DNA of 64,000 bases from Gammaproteobacteria bacterium (GCA_003137095.1 PLET01000125.1:62001-126000); one strand, 5' to 3'; numbered from the stretch's first letter, positions 36,001-45,570 are shown. The notes: a model not told the origin generated them from the sequence alone. Numbers and translations are program-made.

Positions 36001-36957
36001 TCAGCGGCGCGCCGCGGCGGCGGCGCGCATGCGGGGCACGTAGTGCTCCTCGTACACGGTGACCAGCAGGGTGCTCCCCAGCACCACCAGTCCGCCGATC
36101 GCCATGCGCGCGGTGAGCCGCTCGCCGAGCACGCCCGCCGCGATCATGACGCCGAACACGGGGATCAGGTAATTCGACAATCCGGCCTGCGCGGCATCGA
36201 GGCGGGTCAGCACCGTGAGGAACAGGATCATGGAGAGGAAATACTGCAGGCCGGCGAGCAGCGCAATGCCCAGCCACACTTTCGGACCGAAGGACATCAC
36301 GCTGTGGAATGAGCCGGGCTCGAGGTAGAGGGTCAATGGAACCAGACATACGAGCACCGCGTAGTAGCTGTACAGCAGCACCTCCAGCGGCGTGTAGCGG
36401 TCGAGGAGCTTCTTGCCATAAACATTGTAGAACGCACTGCCGAGAACCCCGGACATGATCAGCAGATTCCCCGCCACGACGCCGCCGCTGGCAAAACGCA
36501 GATCATTCCAGTCGATTCCGGAGCATTGCAACACGCCGGCGACCGCGAGGGCGAAGCTGATCCAGCGCACCGGCGTCATGCGCTCGCCGAGCAACAGATA
36601 GGCGATCACCGCGGTGGCTATCGGCAGCGTCAGCGACAACAGCGCCGCATTCGATGCCGGCGCCAGGCCGACGCCCCAGGTGATCCCCAACTGTGCCACC
36701 ACCTGGCCGAACACGCCGATGACGGCGAAGCGCAAAATGTCCGCTGCACCGATCGCCGGCGCCCGTCCGGCCCGTCGCTGCTGCCGATGCACCAGGGGCA
36801 CCAGGCAGGCGGTGGCGATGGCCATCGGCAGCAGGGTAGCGAATATCGGACCCATCTGTTCCTGGACCAGCTTGGCGAGCACGAACTGGCTGGCCCAGAT
36901 TAAATTGCACAGGATCAGAAGGCACCAATCCCGCAATCGGGAGGACGCACCACTCAT
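36001..36957 (-). CDS. DMT-superfamily transporter (EamA type)
   Basis: A 318-aa inner-membrane protein with about ten predicted membrane segments arranged as two EamA repeats (residues about 10-145 and 160-300). Such proteins mostly export metabolites. The ATG at 36957 is used here; a TTG at 36963 that overlaps the preceding stop (TTGA) would add two residues and cannot be excluded. It sits between a serine hydrolase and an SDR gene. Cargo unknown. Confidence 0.84.
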   Translation of the reverse strand: MSGASSRLRDWCLLILCNLIWASQFVLAKLVQEQMGPIFATLLPMAIATACLVPLVHRQQRRAGRAPAIGAADILRFAVIGVFGQVVAQLGITWGVGLAPASNAALLSLTLPIATAVIAYLLLGERMTPVRWISFALAVAGVLQCSGIDWNDLRFASGGVVAGNLLIMSGVLGSAFYNVYGKKLLDRYTPLEVLLYSYYAVLVCLVPLTLYLEPGSFHSVMSFGPKVWLGIALLAGLQYFLSMILFLTVLTRLDAAQAGLSNYLIPVFGVMIAAGVLGERLTARMAIGGLVVLGSTLLVTVYEEHYVPRMRAAAAARR

Positions 36958-36959
36958 GC

Positions 36960-38771
36960 TCAAAACGGCGCCAGCCGCTCGACGGCGCGAATCGTCACGG
37001 GGCCCTCGTCCGAGCGGGTCTTCTCCGGTCCGAGCACTTCGACCGACGCCTTGGCCATGACAATCGACACCGTGTGATTCGGGTACAGGATCACTTCGTT
37101 GTCGCCGGAACCATGCATGCTCGGCAGATACAGGACCGCACCGTTCGCATTGACATAGCGCAGGAAGTGGAAACCCATCTTATACAGCCCGTCTTCGGTC
37201 GATTCCGGCAGCGGTCCTGGCACGGGGCCGAGCGATGCGTCGGCGTTCTTGACAATGGCATCGCGCGCCGCCATCAATTCCGTGGTGAGTTCGCGATTGA
37301 GTATTTGCACGCCGCCGTGGGCGCCGCGGGCCTCATACAGCAGGGCGATCTTCGCGAGGTCATCCAGCGTCGGGTAATACCCGGCGTTGCACCATACCAT
37401 TCCGTCCCGACCGCCGCTCTCCCGCGTCCTGACGGTCGGTGCCTGATGAATGCCGATCGGGGTAAAGACCTCCGACTGAACCATGTCGCCGAGATCGGCC
37501 TGGGGACCGCGCACCGACTTGAGAAATCCCTCGATCGCGGCGCCGAGCAGATAATAGTCCTGGTCGCGGTAGCGCATCACGGTGCCCGGATTCCATGGAT
37601 AGGGATGCAGGGATGCGGCGATCTGGTGGATCTTGTCGGCATGCGAGGGCGCCGTATACCAGGCGTCGTAGTCGCCGCCCAGGTAACCGTCGAAGATGTC
37701 GTTCGGATGGGTTTTCGTGCTGCCCGTACCGCCGAAACCCGTGGACATGTTCGCCGCATCGATGAAGCGCACATGCCGCCATTTCGGATCGAGGCCCGGC
37801 ACGAAATCGCCGACCTCGAGCGTCAGCACCCACGGTCCGTACACCTGCGCAAGGCGCAGCAGCGCAAGGGGAGCAAACACGCTCTTCGTCACCGAGCGAA
37901 CGCCGAACCGCATCTCGAGCGGATAAGGATACTTGCCGTACGGGGTCTCGGGTTCCTGATAATAAAGAGTGCCGCCCTGTACCAGCGCCACGGCCACCTG
38001 CCACTTGGGGTAGATCGGCCCGCCGAAGCCGTCGAGCGTGCCGGGCGGCACGGTTTTCAGCAGTTCACCCCAGGGTTTCGCCGGCAGCCGGTCGGCGAGC
38101 TCACGCAGAGCCTGCGTACGCCGCGGTTCCAAGGCGGCGGCATCGCCCGGGGAAAAGTCGGCCGGCGCGTAACCCCAGGCCACGAAGTATTGTTTGATCA
38201 GGTACGGGCCGGTCTGCTGAATGAACTGCACCATGAGCCCGCTGACCTGGCCGGGCCGGTACAGAAAGGTGGCCAGACCCTGGTGGGCATGATTTTCGGT
38301 GTCGTTGACCAGCATGACGGGAAACGCCGCGCGCGCCCAGTCGCCGTCGCCCTTTTCGCGCCACACCCTGCCGAACTGCGGGATGATGCGCCAGTAACTC
38401 GGGGTTGCACCGCCGCCGCTCTCGCGCACCATCTGTCCACGCTGCACCGGCACCAGCACATCGCCGACCGTGAAGAATTCCAGCTGCGCACCCGGGAAAA
38501 CGCGGGTATCGCGCCCCTGGATCAGGGGCTGCGTGAGCACCGGCAGGGTCTGCATGGGCGCGGCACGGATCTTCAGAACACCGGCGAAGGCCGGCGCCGG
38601 CAACGCCCCCGCGTCAGGGGCGAATGCCGAATTCGCCACCGGTGCGTCGAGCGGGTGCGCGGCCTCGAACACGCGGACCGGCAGAATCTCGGCGCTTGCG
38701 GCACGGGCGCCGTGAGGACCACTCGCGATCAGCAGCCCGAGGGCCGCAGCAAATGCCGTTCTCAACCACAT
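36960..38771 (-). CDS. Exported serine hydrolase, beta-lactamase/PBP4-like fold
   Basis: A 603-aa protein with a signal peptide (residues 1-25). After an unusual N-terminal region of about 240 residues of unknown fold, the second half has beta-lactamase-family features: SVTK at 293-296 as Ser/Lys pair, YRDQDYYLLG as the Tyr segment, and MHGSGDN near the C-terminus. It probably cleaves an ester or amide outside the cytoplasm. The ATG at 38771 has a GAGG ribosome site. A 40-bp element with an inverted repeat lies 97 bp upstream and is shared with the secreted protein gene at 41439-43121. Confidence 0.8.
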   Translation of the reverse strand: MWLRTAFAAALGLLIASGPHGARAASAEILPVRVFEAAHPLDAPVANSAFAPDAGALPAPAFAGVLKIRAAPMQTLPVLTQPLIQGRDTRVFPGAQLEFFTVGDVLVPVQRGQMVRESGGGATPSYWRIIPQFGRVWREKGDGDWARAAFPVMLVNDTENHAHQGLATFLYRPGQVSGLMVQFIQQTGPYLIKQYFVAWGYAPADFSPGDAAALEPRRTQALRELADRLPAKPWGELLKTVPPGTLDGFGGPIYPKWQVAVALVQGGTLYYQEPETPYGKYPYPLEMRFGVRSVTKSVFAPLALLRLAQVYGPWVLTLEVGDFVPGLDPKWRHVRFIDAANMSTGFGGTGSTKTHPNDIFDGYLGGDYDAWYTAPSHADKIHQIAASLHPYPWNPGTVMRYRDQDYYLLGAAIEGFLKSVRGPQADLGDMVQSEVFTPIGIHQAPTVRTRESGGRDGMVWCNAGYYPTLDDLAKIALLYEARGAHGGVQILNRELTTELMAARDAIVKNADASLGPVPGPLPESTEDGLYKMGFHFLRYVNANGAVLYLPSMHGSGDNEVILYPNHTVSIVMAKASVEVLGPEKTRSDEGPVTIRAVERLAPF

Positions 38772-38867
38772 ATCGGCAACCTCTTCGCAATTCCCCGCTG
38801 ACCGTGCGGTCGCTTGCTTTTCGCGCGTGCTTACCGTGCGGATGATAGTCCTGTGGCCGCGCGAATG

Positions 38868-38907
38868 GTACGCACACCCGACACCGGGATGTCTGGCTGC
38901 GACATCC
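38868..38907. promoter_or_regulatory. 40-bp shared operator-like element, site A
   Basis: Contains the perfect inverted repeat GGATGTC (38887-38893), 7 bases, GACATCC (38901-38907), preceded by GTACGCA (38868-38874). By direct comparison 35 of 40 positions are identical to 43174-43213. It lies upstream of the exported serine hydrolase gene. Conservation of a long intergenic element at two loci points to one regulator; its identity is unknown. Confidence 0.65.
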
Positions 38908-38931
38908 TGGCGCGCCCGTGGTCGCGGCCAT

Positions 38932-39981
38932 TCACGGCGGTGTCGACCGGGCGCTGAAGACGAACACGGTGCTGGACGTCCACAGCGCACCGGGTTCGAG
39001 AACGGTGCTCGGGAATCCCGGCTGGTTGGGGGAGTCCGGAAAGTGCTGCGCCTCGAGCGCAACGCCGTCGCCTTGCCGGTATAGCCGGCGACCCTTGCCG
39101 ATGACCGAGCCGTCGAGAAAGTTGCCGGTGTAGAGCTGCAAACCCGGTGCGGTGGTCAGAACCTCGAGCACACGGCCGGAGCGCGGGTCCTCGAGGCGCG
39201 CCGCCCGTCGCAGCAGGCCGGCCGCGCCGCGCAGAACGAAATTGTGGTCATAGCCGCGCCCGACACGCAGTTGCGGCTCGGATGCGTCGCGGATCCTCGA
39301 GTCAATGAACTGCGGGGACCTGAAATCGAAGACGCTGCCCGCCACCGGACGCAGCTCGCCGGTGGGTATCAGCAGGGTATCCACCGGTGTGTAGGAATCC
39401 GCGTCGATCGACAGCTGCGCATGCAACGCATCGCCCGCGGCGGCACCGGCCAGGTTCCAGTAGCTGTGATGTGCCAGATTGACGACGGTGGCGGCGGACG
39501 CCGTGGCGCGGTAGTCGATCCGCAACGCATCGTCGTCGGTCAGGGTGTAAGTCACCTGGGTGCGCAGTTCACCCGGGAAGCCCTGGTCGCCGTCGGGACT
39601 CACCAGCGACAAGCACACCGCCGCGCCATGCGCATGGCGGATCGAATCGACGGTCCAGAGGCGCCGATCGAATCCCTCGATGCCGCCATGCTCGCAATTC
39701 GGTCCATCGTTCTGCGTCAATTGGTGGCGCCTGCCCGCGAGGCTGAAGCTGCCGCCGGCGATGCGATTGGCATAGCGTCCGAGGGTGGCGCCGAAGTAGT
39801 GGCGTCCGCGCAGGTACTCTTCGGCGGTATCGAAGCCGAGCACGATGTCGTCGCGATCCCCGCGAGCATCGGCCACGAGCAGTCGGCGCAGCGTCGCACC
39901 GAGGGTGAGAATGCCGGCCTCGGTCCCCGAGCCGTTGGTCAGCCGGCATTCGAGGATCTCGCGCCCCGCCAGAGTGCCCAC
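38932..39981 (-). CDS. Aldose 1-epimerase (galactose mutarotase) family protein
   Basis: A beta-sandwich epimerase, 349 aa from the GTG at 39981, that interconverts alpha and beta anomers of aldoses. Catalytic residues are visible: His in NCEHGG, His in HHSYWNL and Glu in GVALEAQHFPDSPNQP. The start is uncertain: a GTG at 40062 would add 27 residues and overlap the permease gene by 50 bp. The gene order after an APC permease and a secreted helical-barrel protein suggests a carbohydrate-use unit. No signal peptide is obvious. Confidence 0.85.
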   Translation of the reverse strand: MGTLAGREILECRLTNGSGTEAGILTLGATLRRLLVADARGDRDDIVLGFDTAEEYLRGRHYFGATLGRYANRIAGGSFSLAGRRHQLTQNDGPNCEHGGIEGFDRRLWTVDSIRHAHGAAVCLSLVSPDGDQGFPGELRTQVTYTLTDDDALRIDYRATASAATVVNLAHHSYWNLAGAAAGDALHAQLSIDADSYTPVDTLLIPTGELRPVAGSVFDFRSPQFIDSRIRDASEPQLRVGRGYDHNFVLRGAAGLLRRAARLEDPRSGRVLEVLTTAPGLQLYTGNFLDGSVIGKGRRLYRQGDGVALEAQHFPDSPNQPGFPSTVLEPGALWTSSTVFVFSARSTPP

Positions 39982-40012
39982 GACCGACTGTGATACCGTG
40001 GCTGCGATCTGC

Positions 40013-41458
40013 TCATCCTCTCGTGTCGGCCGCCGGTGCGAGCGAGCGGAACACCAGCGCACCGATGAGCGCCCATGCGATCAGCAGGATCCACTCAATG
40101 GGCAGTCCTCCGTTGCCGGATATTACAGGTTCCGCGAGGGAGAACGCCGCCATGACAGCGGATCCGGCCAGGCCGACCCCGATCGCCCAGCCGCCGCCCG
40201 GCAGCCTGGCACCGCGGCTGCCGCGCACCCCCGAGCGGCGCAGCTTCAGCACCTCGAGGAAACCCAGCACGAAAGTTCCGGCGAGGCACAGCGAGCCCAT
40301 GTCCACGATGGGCAGCAACGCGCCGCGGCCCAGCATGACGCCCGCGACGGTCAGCGCACCCACCAACAGCGACGCGCGCGCCGGTGTCTGGTAGGCGGGG
40401 TGGATGGCGGCCAACCAGGCGGGCAGGAGGTTCTCCCGCGCCTGCGCCATGAACAGGCGGCCCGCCATGAGAGCGAGCGCATTCCAGGTCTTGAGCAGCG
40501 ACGCCGCCGCCGCGATCAGCACCACCAGCGCCAGAAATCTGCCCGGCCTCAAGCTCGACAGCGCCGCAGCCGTGGTCATGGCCTGGCCGGCCGTCGATTG
40601 CCACGGCGCCGCCATGCCGACCCCAAGCACCACCAGGCACAGGAACAAGGCGGCGAGCGCCACCGACGAGACCATCACGCGGAATACCGTGCGCGCCGAG
40701 ACGCCCTCTGCTCGCTCCTCGATGGCCTGAGGTACGGCCTGGAAACCGGTCAGAAAATAGGCGCTGGTCGCAAAGATCGACAGCGCACCGAACCACGGCG
40801 CCCGGCCATGCGAGCGGATGAACAGCGGCTGCAGATTGACCGCGTGGCCGAGGCTGATGCCGACGATGACCACCGCGAAAGCGACGATCAGGAAGCCGTA
40901 GGTCACGACGCTTTGGAATCCGACCGCCAGGCGCACATCGCGGTAATTCATGAACGTGACGAGTGCGGCGCCGGCGAGGCCGATGCCGACGCCGCCGGCC
41001 GTGACGGAATGGCCCAGGCAGACGTAGAGCGTGGGTCCCTCGAGCGCCGGCAGCAGCGTCTTGAGGATGGCCGCCAGTGCAATTGCCTCGAATGCCGTGG
41101 AGGCGACGAGATACAAGGTGAGGAACCATCCCACCACGAAACCCGCGCCGCGGCCGAACAGTTTGAACGCAAAGATGAACTCGCCGCCCGCCACGGGAAT
41201 GGCCGCCGCCAATTCCGCATACGCGGCGGCAACCAGCAGCATCACCACACCGCCGATGGCGAATCCGAGAATGGCGCCGCCCGGCCCGCCGAGCTCCAGC
41301 AGATCCCCGATCAGCACCACCCATGCCGATCCGATGATCACCCCGATCGCCAGCGCGAAGAACTGGAACGGTCCGATGCTCTTGCGCAGGCCGCTGCTCA
41401 CGGGCGCCGCACGACCGCCGGGGACGCCGTCCTCATGATCAGCCCAGATCAACGTCAC
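40013..41458 (-). CDS. APC-superfamily permease
   Basis: A 481-aa inner-membrane permease of the amino acid/polyamine/organocation superfamily with about 12 membrane segments. The first segment with ALAIGVIIGSAWVVLIGDLL and the following GGPGGAILGFAIGG match the substrate- and ion-binding unwound helix region of the family. It would take up an amine or amino acid; the exact cargo is not evident. The start is a GTG at 41458 that overlaps the end of the secreted-protein gene by 20 bp, which suggests coupling. Confidence 0.85.
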   Translation of the reverse strand: MTLIWADHEDGVPGGRAAPVSSGLRKSIGPFQFFALAIGVIIGSAWVVLIGDLLELGGPGGAILGFAIGGVVMLLVAAAYAELAAAIPVAGGEFIFAFKLFGRGAGFVVGWFLTLYLVASTAFEAIALAAILKTLLPALEGPTLYVCLGHSVTAGGVGIGLAGAALVTFMNYRDVRLAVGFQSVVTYGFLIVAFAVVIVGISLGHAVNLQPLFIRSHGRAPWFGALSIFATSAYFLTGFQAVPQAIEERAEGVSARTVFRVMVSSVALAALFLCLVVLGVGMAAPWQSTAGQAMTTAAALSSLRPGRFLALVVLIAAAASLLKTWNALALMAGRLFMAQARENLLPAWLAAIHPAYQTPARASLLVGALTVAGVMLGRGALLPIVDMGSLCLAGTFVLGFLEVLKLRRSGVRGSRGARLPGGGWAIGVGLAGSAVMAAFSLAEPVISGNGGLPIEWILLIAWALIGALVFRSLAPAADTRG

Positions 41459-43121
41459 CCGAATCGACGTGCCGAATCCGCACCACCCAGTCGCCTCCGG
41501 GAAGCGGTTGCAACGTATAGCCGGCCGCTCGCGGATCGGTGCCCTGGTGCAATGCCACGCCTCCGGCGGTCACGTGCGACGGTTTGAAGCTCAGGCGCAG
41601 CACTTCGACGGCCGCGGCGTCGAAGGTGCGGTACGCGACATGGTGCGGGCCATAGGTGACCTTTTGGACCACGGAACTCGAGCGCAGCAAATGGTCGGCG
41701 CCGGCCGGCGCAAATTCCGGAATCGCGCCCATGGCCCATAGGAAATGGCGCATGTAGTCCGAGTAGCCGTCGCTGAACCAATATGAATCCTGATAATCGA
41801 CGCCGCAACAGGCGATCCGGCCGTCCGAGCCGGCGAAATAGGTCCCATAGTTCAGCGATCGGAACGCATCCTCGCGCGCCTGTCCGTCATGGGTCTTCTC
41901 GAAGAACATGGCGTTGATCGCCGCCCAACGCGCGGTGTGATCGCCCTGTCCGGCCCGCGAGCAGCAGCCGAAGGAGGCATCCGGCGTCGTCTGTTCGTCG
42001 ATTGCCTGGGCGCCGAAGAAGGGCCCGCGGCCGAGCTTGATCCGCACCCAGTCGAGCAACCGGCCGACGTGGCCCATCCACAGCGGGTCGACTTCCGCCG
42101 GATCATCGCGCGCCAGAATGTAGTAGGCAGCCATCATCGGGGTGAGCTGGTTGACGTCGTCGGTGTGTCGCGGAATGTCCTCGAAATAGCCGGCCCATTT
42201 GTTCCACGCACGGCTGTCGTGATTGAGCGGATAGTCGAGCAGCCATTTCAATGCCGTGTCGCGGGCGGCGCGAAATGCCGCCACGTCGCCCGCATTCAGG
42301 CTGATCAGCAGGTCGAACAGCCGCAGCGGTCCCGCGACGCTGCCGCCATACTCCTCGAGCGCGAGCGTCACGCCGGTGCGCGCGTCGACGCGAAACGGCC
42401 ACGGGGTGTGTTCGGCGTCGCCCGCACGCACATGCCGTGCGAGCGCCCGGCCGCAGCTGATCGCGGCGTCGAGGTATTTGCGCTCGCCGGTCAGCTTGTA
42501 GAAAAGTGCATATCCGGTGCCGAGTTCGCCGACCTTGTCGGTCTCAATCCCGCCGTAGAATTCGTGCGGCATGTCCTGGACGCAGCCCCCGTACTCGCGT
42601 TCATCGCCGCAGCTGGTGGCGAACGGCACGTCCGGCCATTCCCACTTCGAGTCCGTGGTGCCGTGCGCGAGCTGGTAGTCGAGCATGCCGCGCACCGCCT
42701 GCACCGCCTCCTGGTCGCCCGAGTAGGGGAACCAGCCGACCAGCGAGTCGACGAAGGACGCAAACACCATGGCCGGGTTGTGCTGGTAATAGGTTCCCTG
42801 CATGGTCTTGCCGTCGTAGACGGAATTGATCAGATAGATCTTCAGGCCGGTGCCGTGCCGCGTGTCGACCGGAATCTTGTGCTCGATGAAATCCCAGGCG
42901 AGGCGCACGACGTGGTCATAGCCGAGATTCTTCTGCGGCTGGTACCAGGCGAGCAGCTTGCCTTGCGCATCCAGAACGACCGGATGCCAGGGCACTTGTG
43001 CGTTGACATAGACATCCGGCGCACTGACGTAGGATTGCCCGGCGCCCGCCACCAGCGGCAGGCAGAGCGCCGCCGCCACGATGATTGTCGCGCGAAAGAA
43101 TGGCGGCGTGGCTGTTCTCAT
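41439..43121 (-). CDS. Secreted protein with a probable (alpha/alpha)-barrel glycan-active fold
   Basis: A 560-aa protein with a signal peptide (residues 1-27). Repeated helical segments with Trp/Tyr-rich loops (for example GWFPYSGDQEAV and GTGYALFYKLTGERKY) recall the alpha/alpha-barrel folds of glycoside hydrolases, polysaccharide lyases and epimerases, but I cannot name a family. Several Cys pairs (SFGCCSR, IACCGVDY) may form disulfides. Neighbours are a permease and an aldose epimerase, fitting sugar or glycoside use. GGAGAG precedes the ATG. The shared 40-bp element starts 53 bp upstream. Confidence 0.72.
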   Translation of the reverse strand: MRTATPPFFRATIIVAAALCLPLVAGAGQSYVSAPDVYVNAQVPWHPVVLDAQGKLLAWYQPQKNLGYDHVVRLAWDFIEHKIPVDTRHGTGLKIYLINSVYDGKTMQGTYYQHNPAMVFASFVDSLVGWFPYSGDQEAVQAVRGMLDYQLAHGTTDSKWEWPDVPFATSCGDEREYGGCVQDMPHEFYGGIETDKVGELGTGYALFYKLTGERKYLDAAISCGRALARHVRAGDAEHTPWPFRVDARTGVTLALEEYGGSVAGPLRLFDLLISLNAGDVAAFRAARDTALKWLLDYPLNHDSRAWNKWAGYFEDIPRHTDDVNQLTPMMAAYYILARDDPAEVDPLWMGHVGRLLDWVRIKLGRGPFFGAQAIDEQTTPDASFGCCSRAGQGDHTARWAAINAMFFEKTHDGQAREDAFRSLNYGTYFAGSDGRIACCGVDYQDSYWFSDGYSDYMRHFLWAMGAIPEFAPAGADHLLRSSSVVQKVTYGPHHVAYRTFDAAAVEVLRLSFKPSHVTAGGVALHQGTDPRAAGYTLQPLPGGDWVVRIRHVDSGDVDLG

Positions 43122-43173
43122 GTTCTCTCCGTGCGGGCGTCGCCCGATATTCTACCGGCCCGATGCGCCGGGT

Positions 43174-43213
43174 GTACGCAGATCCGACGCCGTGATGTCT
43201 GGGTGCGACATCC
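43174..43213. promoter_or_regulatory. 40-bp shared operator-like element, site B
   Basis: Second copy of the element at 38868-38907, with the inverted repeat GATGTC (43194-43199), 7 bases, GACATC (43207-43212). It sits in the 177-bp spacer between the secreted-protein gene and the divergent aminotransferase gene and could control both. Confidence 0.65.
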
Positions 43214-43298
43214 GGACCTTGGGCGGCTGGACGCCGCGACGCCGCCTCATGTAACGTTGCCGCACGCTGCTTCCACTGCCCGAATTCATGAGAAAACT

Positions 43299-44657
43299 AT
43301 GCCGGCGCCGGTAAGCGACGCACTTGCCACCCTGTTGTCCCGGAACGCCGCTTACATTCCGGGCGGCGTGAGTTCGATCAATCGAGTCATCGATCCGCCC
43401 ATCAGTTTCGTGAAGGGCGAGGGCGCCTATCTGTGGGACATCGACGGCAAGCGCTACGTCGATTATCACGCGGCGTTCGCGCCGCACTTTCTCGGCCACA
43501 ACTTCGCGCCGGTCAACGCCGCGGTGATCGATGCGCTGCACGGCGGCGAGAGCCTGTTCGGCGCCGGGCCTACACAGCTGGAGGGCCGGCTGGCGGAGCT
43601 GATCTGCCGTAATGTGGCCGCGGTGGAAAAGGTGTGCCTGCAAAACACCGGCAGCGAGGCGACCGCCCTGGCCATCCGCCTCAGCCGCGCCATCACCGGC
43701 CGCCAGCACGTGATCGTCGTGCAGGGCGGTTACAACGGCAACGGCGACGAACTCGCCTGCAATGTGTTCAACACGCTGGCTGAAATCGGACCGCGGGTGT
43801 CGCCGGGCGAATACCCATTGCGGCCGCTGGGAGCCGGCACGACGATCGAGGCCACGCGCTTCGTGCATCCGGTGAATTTCAACGACCCGGAATCCATCCG
43901 CTACGTCTGCCGCCGCTATCCAGTCGCCGCCATGATCACGGAGCCGATCCTGCAGAACATCGGGGTGGTCAAGCCGCGCGCGGGATATTTGGAGGCGCTG
44001 CGCATGCTCGCCGACGAATTCGGCTTCCTGCTGATTTTCGACGAGGTGAAGACGGGATTTCGCCACGCCATCGGCGGCTACAGCGAGATTTGCGGCGTGA
44101 AGCCGGATCTCGTGACCTACGGCAAGGCGGTGGCCAATGGCTTTCCGCTGGCCCTGGTCGGCGGCAAGCGCGAGTACATGGACTACGTCGTGCATCCGGA
44201 CCCGGCGAAGCGCCCTCTGGTCAGCGGCACCTACAACGGCCATCCGGTTGCGGTCACGGCGGCCATCCGCACGTTGGAGTATCTGATCGCCAATAAAACG
44301 CCCGTGTACCAGCACGTCGAGGCGCTCGGGCGGCAGATGGAGACGGGACTTCGGGACATATTCGCGGCGCACGGCGTGACGGCCTCGATCGCCCGGCAGG
44401 GCTCGGCCTTCTCCTATTATCTGATGCCGCGGGTTCCGGAGGACTTTCACGACATCATCGAGGAGCATGATTTCGAACGCGACGTGGCGCTGCGGCGCGC
44501 GGTGATCGATCTGGGGGTTTTTCTGGTGCCGATCGCCACCAAGCAATGTTCGATCTCCGCGGCACACACGGCCGACGACATCCGCCTGACGCTCGCGCAA
44601 TTCGACCGTGCCGTGGCAACCGTCTGGCCGCGGGGCGCGGCCGCCTCACAACGCTGA
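43299..44657 (+). CDS. Class III PLP-dependent aminotransferase (GSA-aminomutase-like)
   Basis: A 452-aa fold-type I PLP enzyme. The phosphate-binding NTGSEAT is at residues 116-122, the pyridine-binding Asp at 248 (IFDEVKTGF), and the Schiff-base Lys at 276 (LVTYGKAVANG). Its N-terminal PGGVSS resembles glutamate-1-semialdehyde aminomutase, but the body is that of the broader aspartate aminotransferase family acting on omega-amino acids or amines. The true haem-pathway enzyme would not be expected here. It is divergent from the secreted-protein gene and 13 bp from the convergent SMP-30 gene. Substrate unknown. Confidence 0.86.
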   Translation: MPAPVSDALATLLSRNAAYIPGGVSSINRVIDPPISFVKGEGAYLWDIDGKRYVDYHAAFAPHFLGHNFAPVNAAVIDALHGGESLFGAGPTQLEGRLAELICRNVAAVEKVCLQNTGSEATALAIRLSRAITGRQHVIVVQGGYNGNGDELACNVFNTLAEIGPRVSPGEYPLRPLGAGTTIEATRFVHPVNFNDPESIRYVCRRYPVAAMITEPILQNIGVVKPRAGYLEALRMLADEFGFLLIFDEVKTGFRHAIGGYSEICGVKPDLVTYGKAVANGFPLALVGGKREYMDYVVHPDPAKRPLVSGTYNGHPVAVTAAIRTLEYLIANKTPVYQHVEALGRQMETGLRDIFAAHGVTASIARQGSAFSYYLMPRVPEDFHDIIEEHDFERDVALRRAVIDLGVFLVPIATKQCSISAAHTADDIRLTLAQFDRAVATVWPRGAAASQR

Positions 44658-44670
44658 ACGAGCGCCGGCC

Positions 44671-45570
44671 TCAACCCCCAAAGCGCGCCGCCGGCAGGCC
44701 GCCGACGTCCAGATCGACGGCGAACACGGCACCCGCGAGTCCGCCGGTGTTTGCGCCGGGGTCTATGCCCGAGGCCGCCGAGGTCACGAAAAGACGCTTG
44801 AAGTCCGCGCCGCCGAAAGTGCAGCTCGTGGGCTGGGCGACCGGCAGCTCGATGAACTCGATCAGCTCGCCGGCCGGATCGAAGCGAGATACCCGGGACC
44901 CGCCCCAGTGCGCGATCCACACGCAGCCGTCGGCATCACAGGTCAGACCGTCCGGAAAGCCCCAGCCGGGCTGATCGAATCGACGGAAGATCCGGCCCTC
45001 GGACAGGTCGCCCGCCGGCGTCAAATCGTGGCGATACACGGTCTTGCCGTAGCTGTCGACGCAATACATGATTCTGCCGTCCGGCGCGAACGCAGGGCCG
45101 TTGGTGCAGACGTACGGCCCGAGCATGCTCACCAGGCCGCGGGCGTCGAAGCGGTAGAACCAGCCCGTCGCCTCGCTGTTCGACTGGTCATAGGTGCCGA
45201 CCCAGAAGCGCCCCTGCGCATCGCACTTGCCGTCGTTACAGCGGGTGTGGGCCGACTGCGGCACCTGTGCCACGGGCGTCATTGTCAGGGGATTCAACGT
45301 AAGGTATGCCAGCGAGCATTCCAGACCGGCGATGAATCCCGGCTGGTCGGCGCGCAGCGCCACGCACCCGATCTTCTGGCCGATCGGCCAGCTGGATTCC
45401 GCCGAGCCGTCCGCCCGACAGTGATGCAATTCCCCGCGTTCGATGTCCACCCAATACAGGATTTGAGCGCGCTCGTCCCAGACCGGCCCCTCCCCGAGAA
45501 CCGCGCGGCTGGCTCGCGTGAGCAGCCGCGGCGTGTGCCGCGACCGTCCGGCGTGCGGGGCTACTCGCAC
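44671..45570 (-). CDS. SMP-30/gluconolactonase/regucalcin-family lactonase
   Basis: A 299-aa six-bladed beta-propeller that hydrolyses sugar lactones using a divalent metal. LGEGPVWDE near residue 30 gives the metal-binding Glu, NDGKCD the Asn, and PDGLTCDADGCVWIA the Asp. The GTG at 45570 overlaps the stop of the regulator gene and was chosen because no other start precedes the conserved blade; the true start may be up to 20 residues later. Transcribed after an MFS transporter and a GlxA-type regulator, so a regulated sugar-acid uptake and lactone unit is likely. Confidence 0.86.
   Translation of the reverse strand: MRVAPHAGRSRHTPRLLTRASRAVLGEGPVWDERAQILYWVDIERGELHHCRADGSAESSWPIGQKIGCVALRADQPGFIAGLECSLAYLTLNPLTMTPVAQVPQSAHTRCNDGKCDAQGRFWVGTYDQSNSEATGWFYRFDARGLVSMLGPYVCTNGPAFAPDGRIMYCVDSYGKTVYRHDLTPAGDLSEGRIFRRFDQPGWGFPDGLTCDADGCVWIAHWGGSRVSRFDPAGELIEFIELPVAQPTSCTFGGADFKRLFVTSAASGIDPGANTGGLAGAVFAVDLDVGGLPAARFGG

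Noticed and set aside
41889-43298. N-terminal extension of the aminotransferase frame over the secreted-protein gene
   Set aside because: The frame is open for about 470 codons upstream but its translation is antisense-like; homology starts at the ATG at 43299.
43299-44657. Haem-pathway glutamate-1-semialdehyde aminomutase (hemL)
   Set aside because: The N-terminal PGGVSS is similar, but the rest and the catabolic context fit the broader class III aminotransferases.
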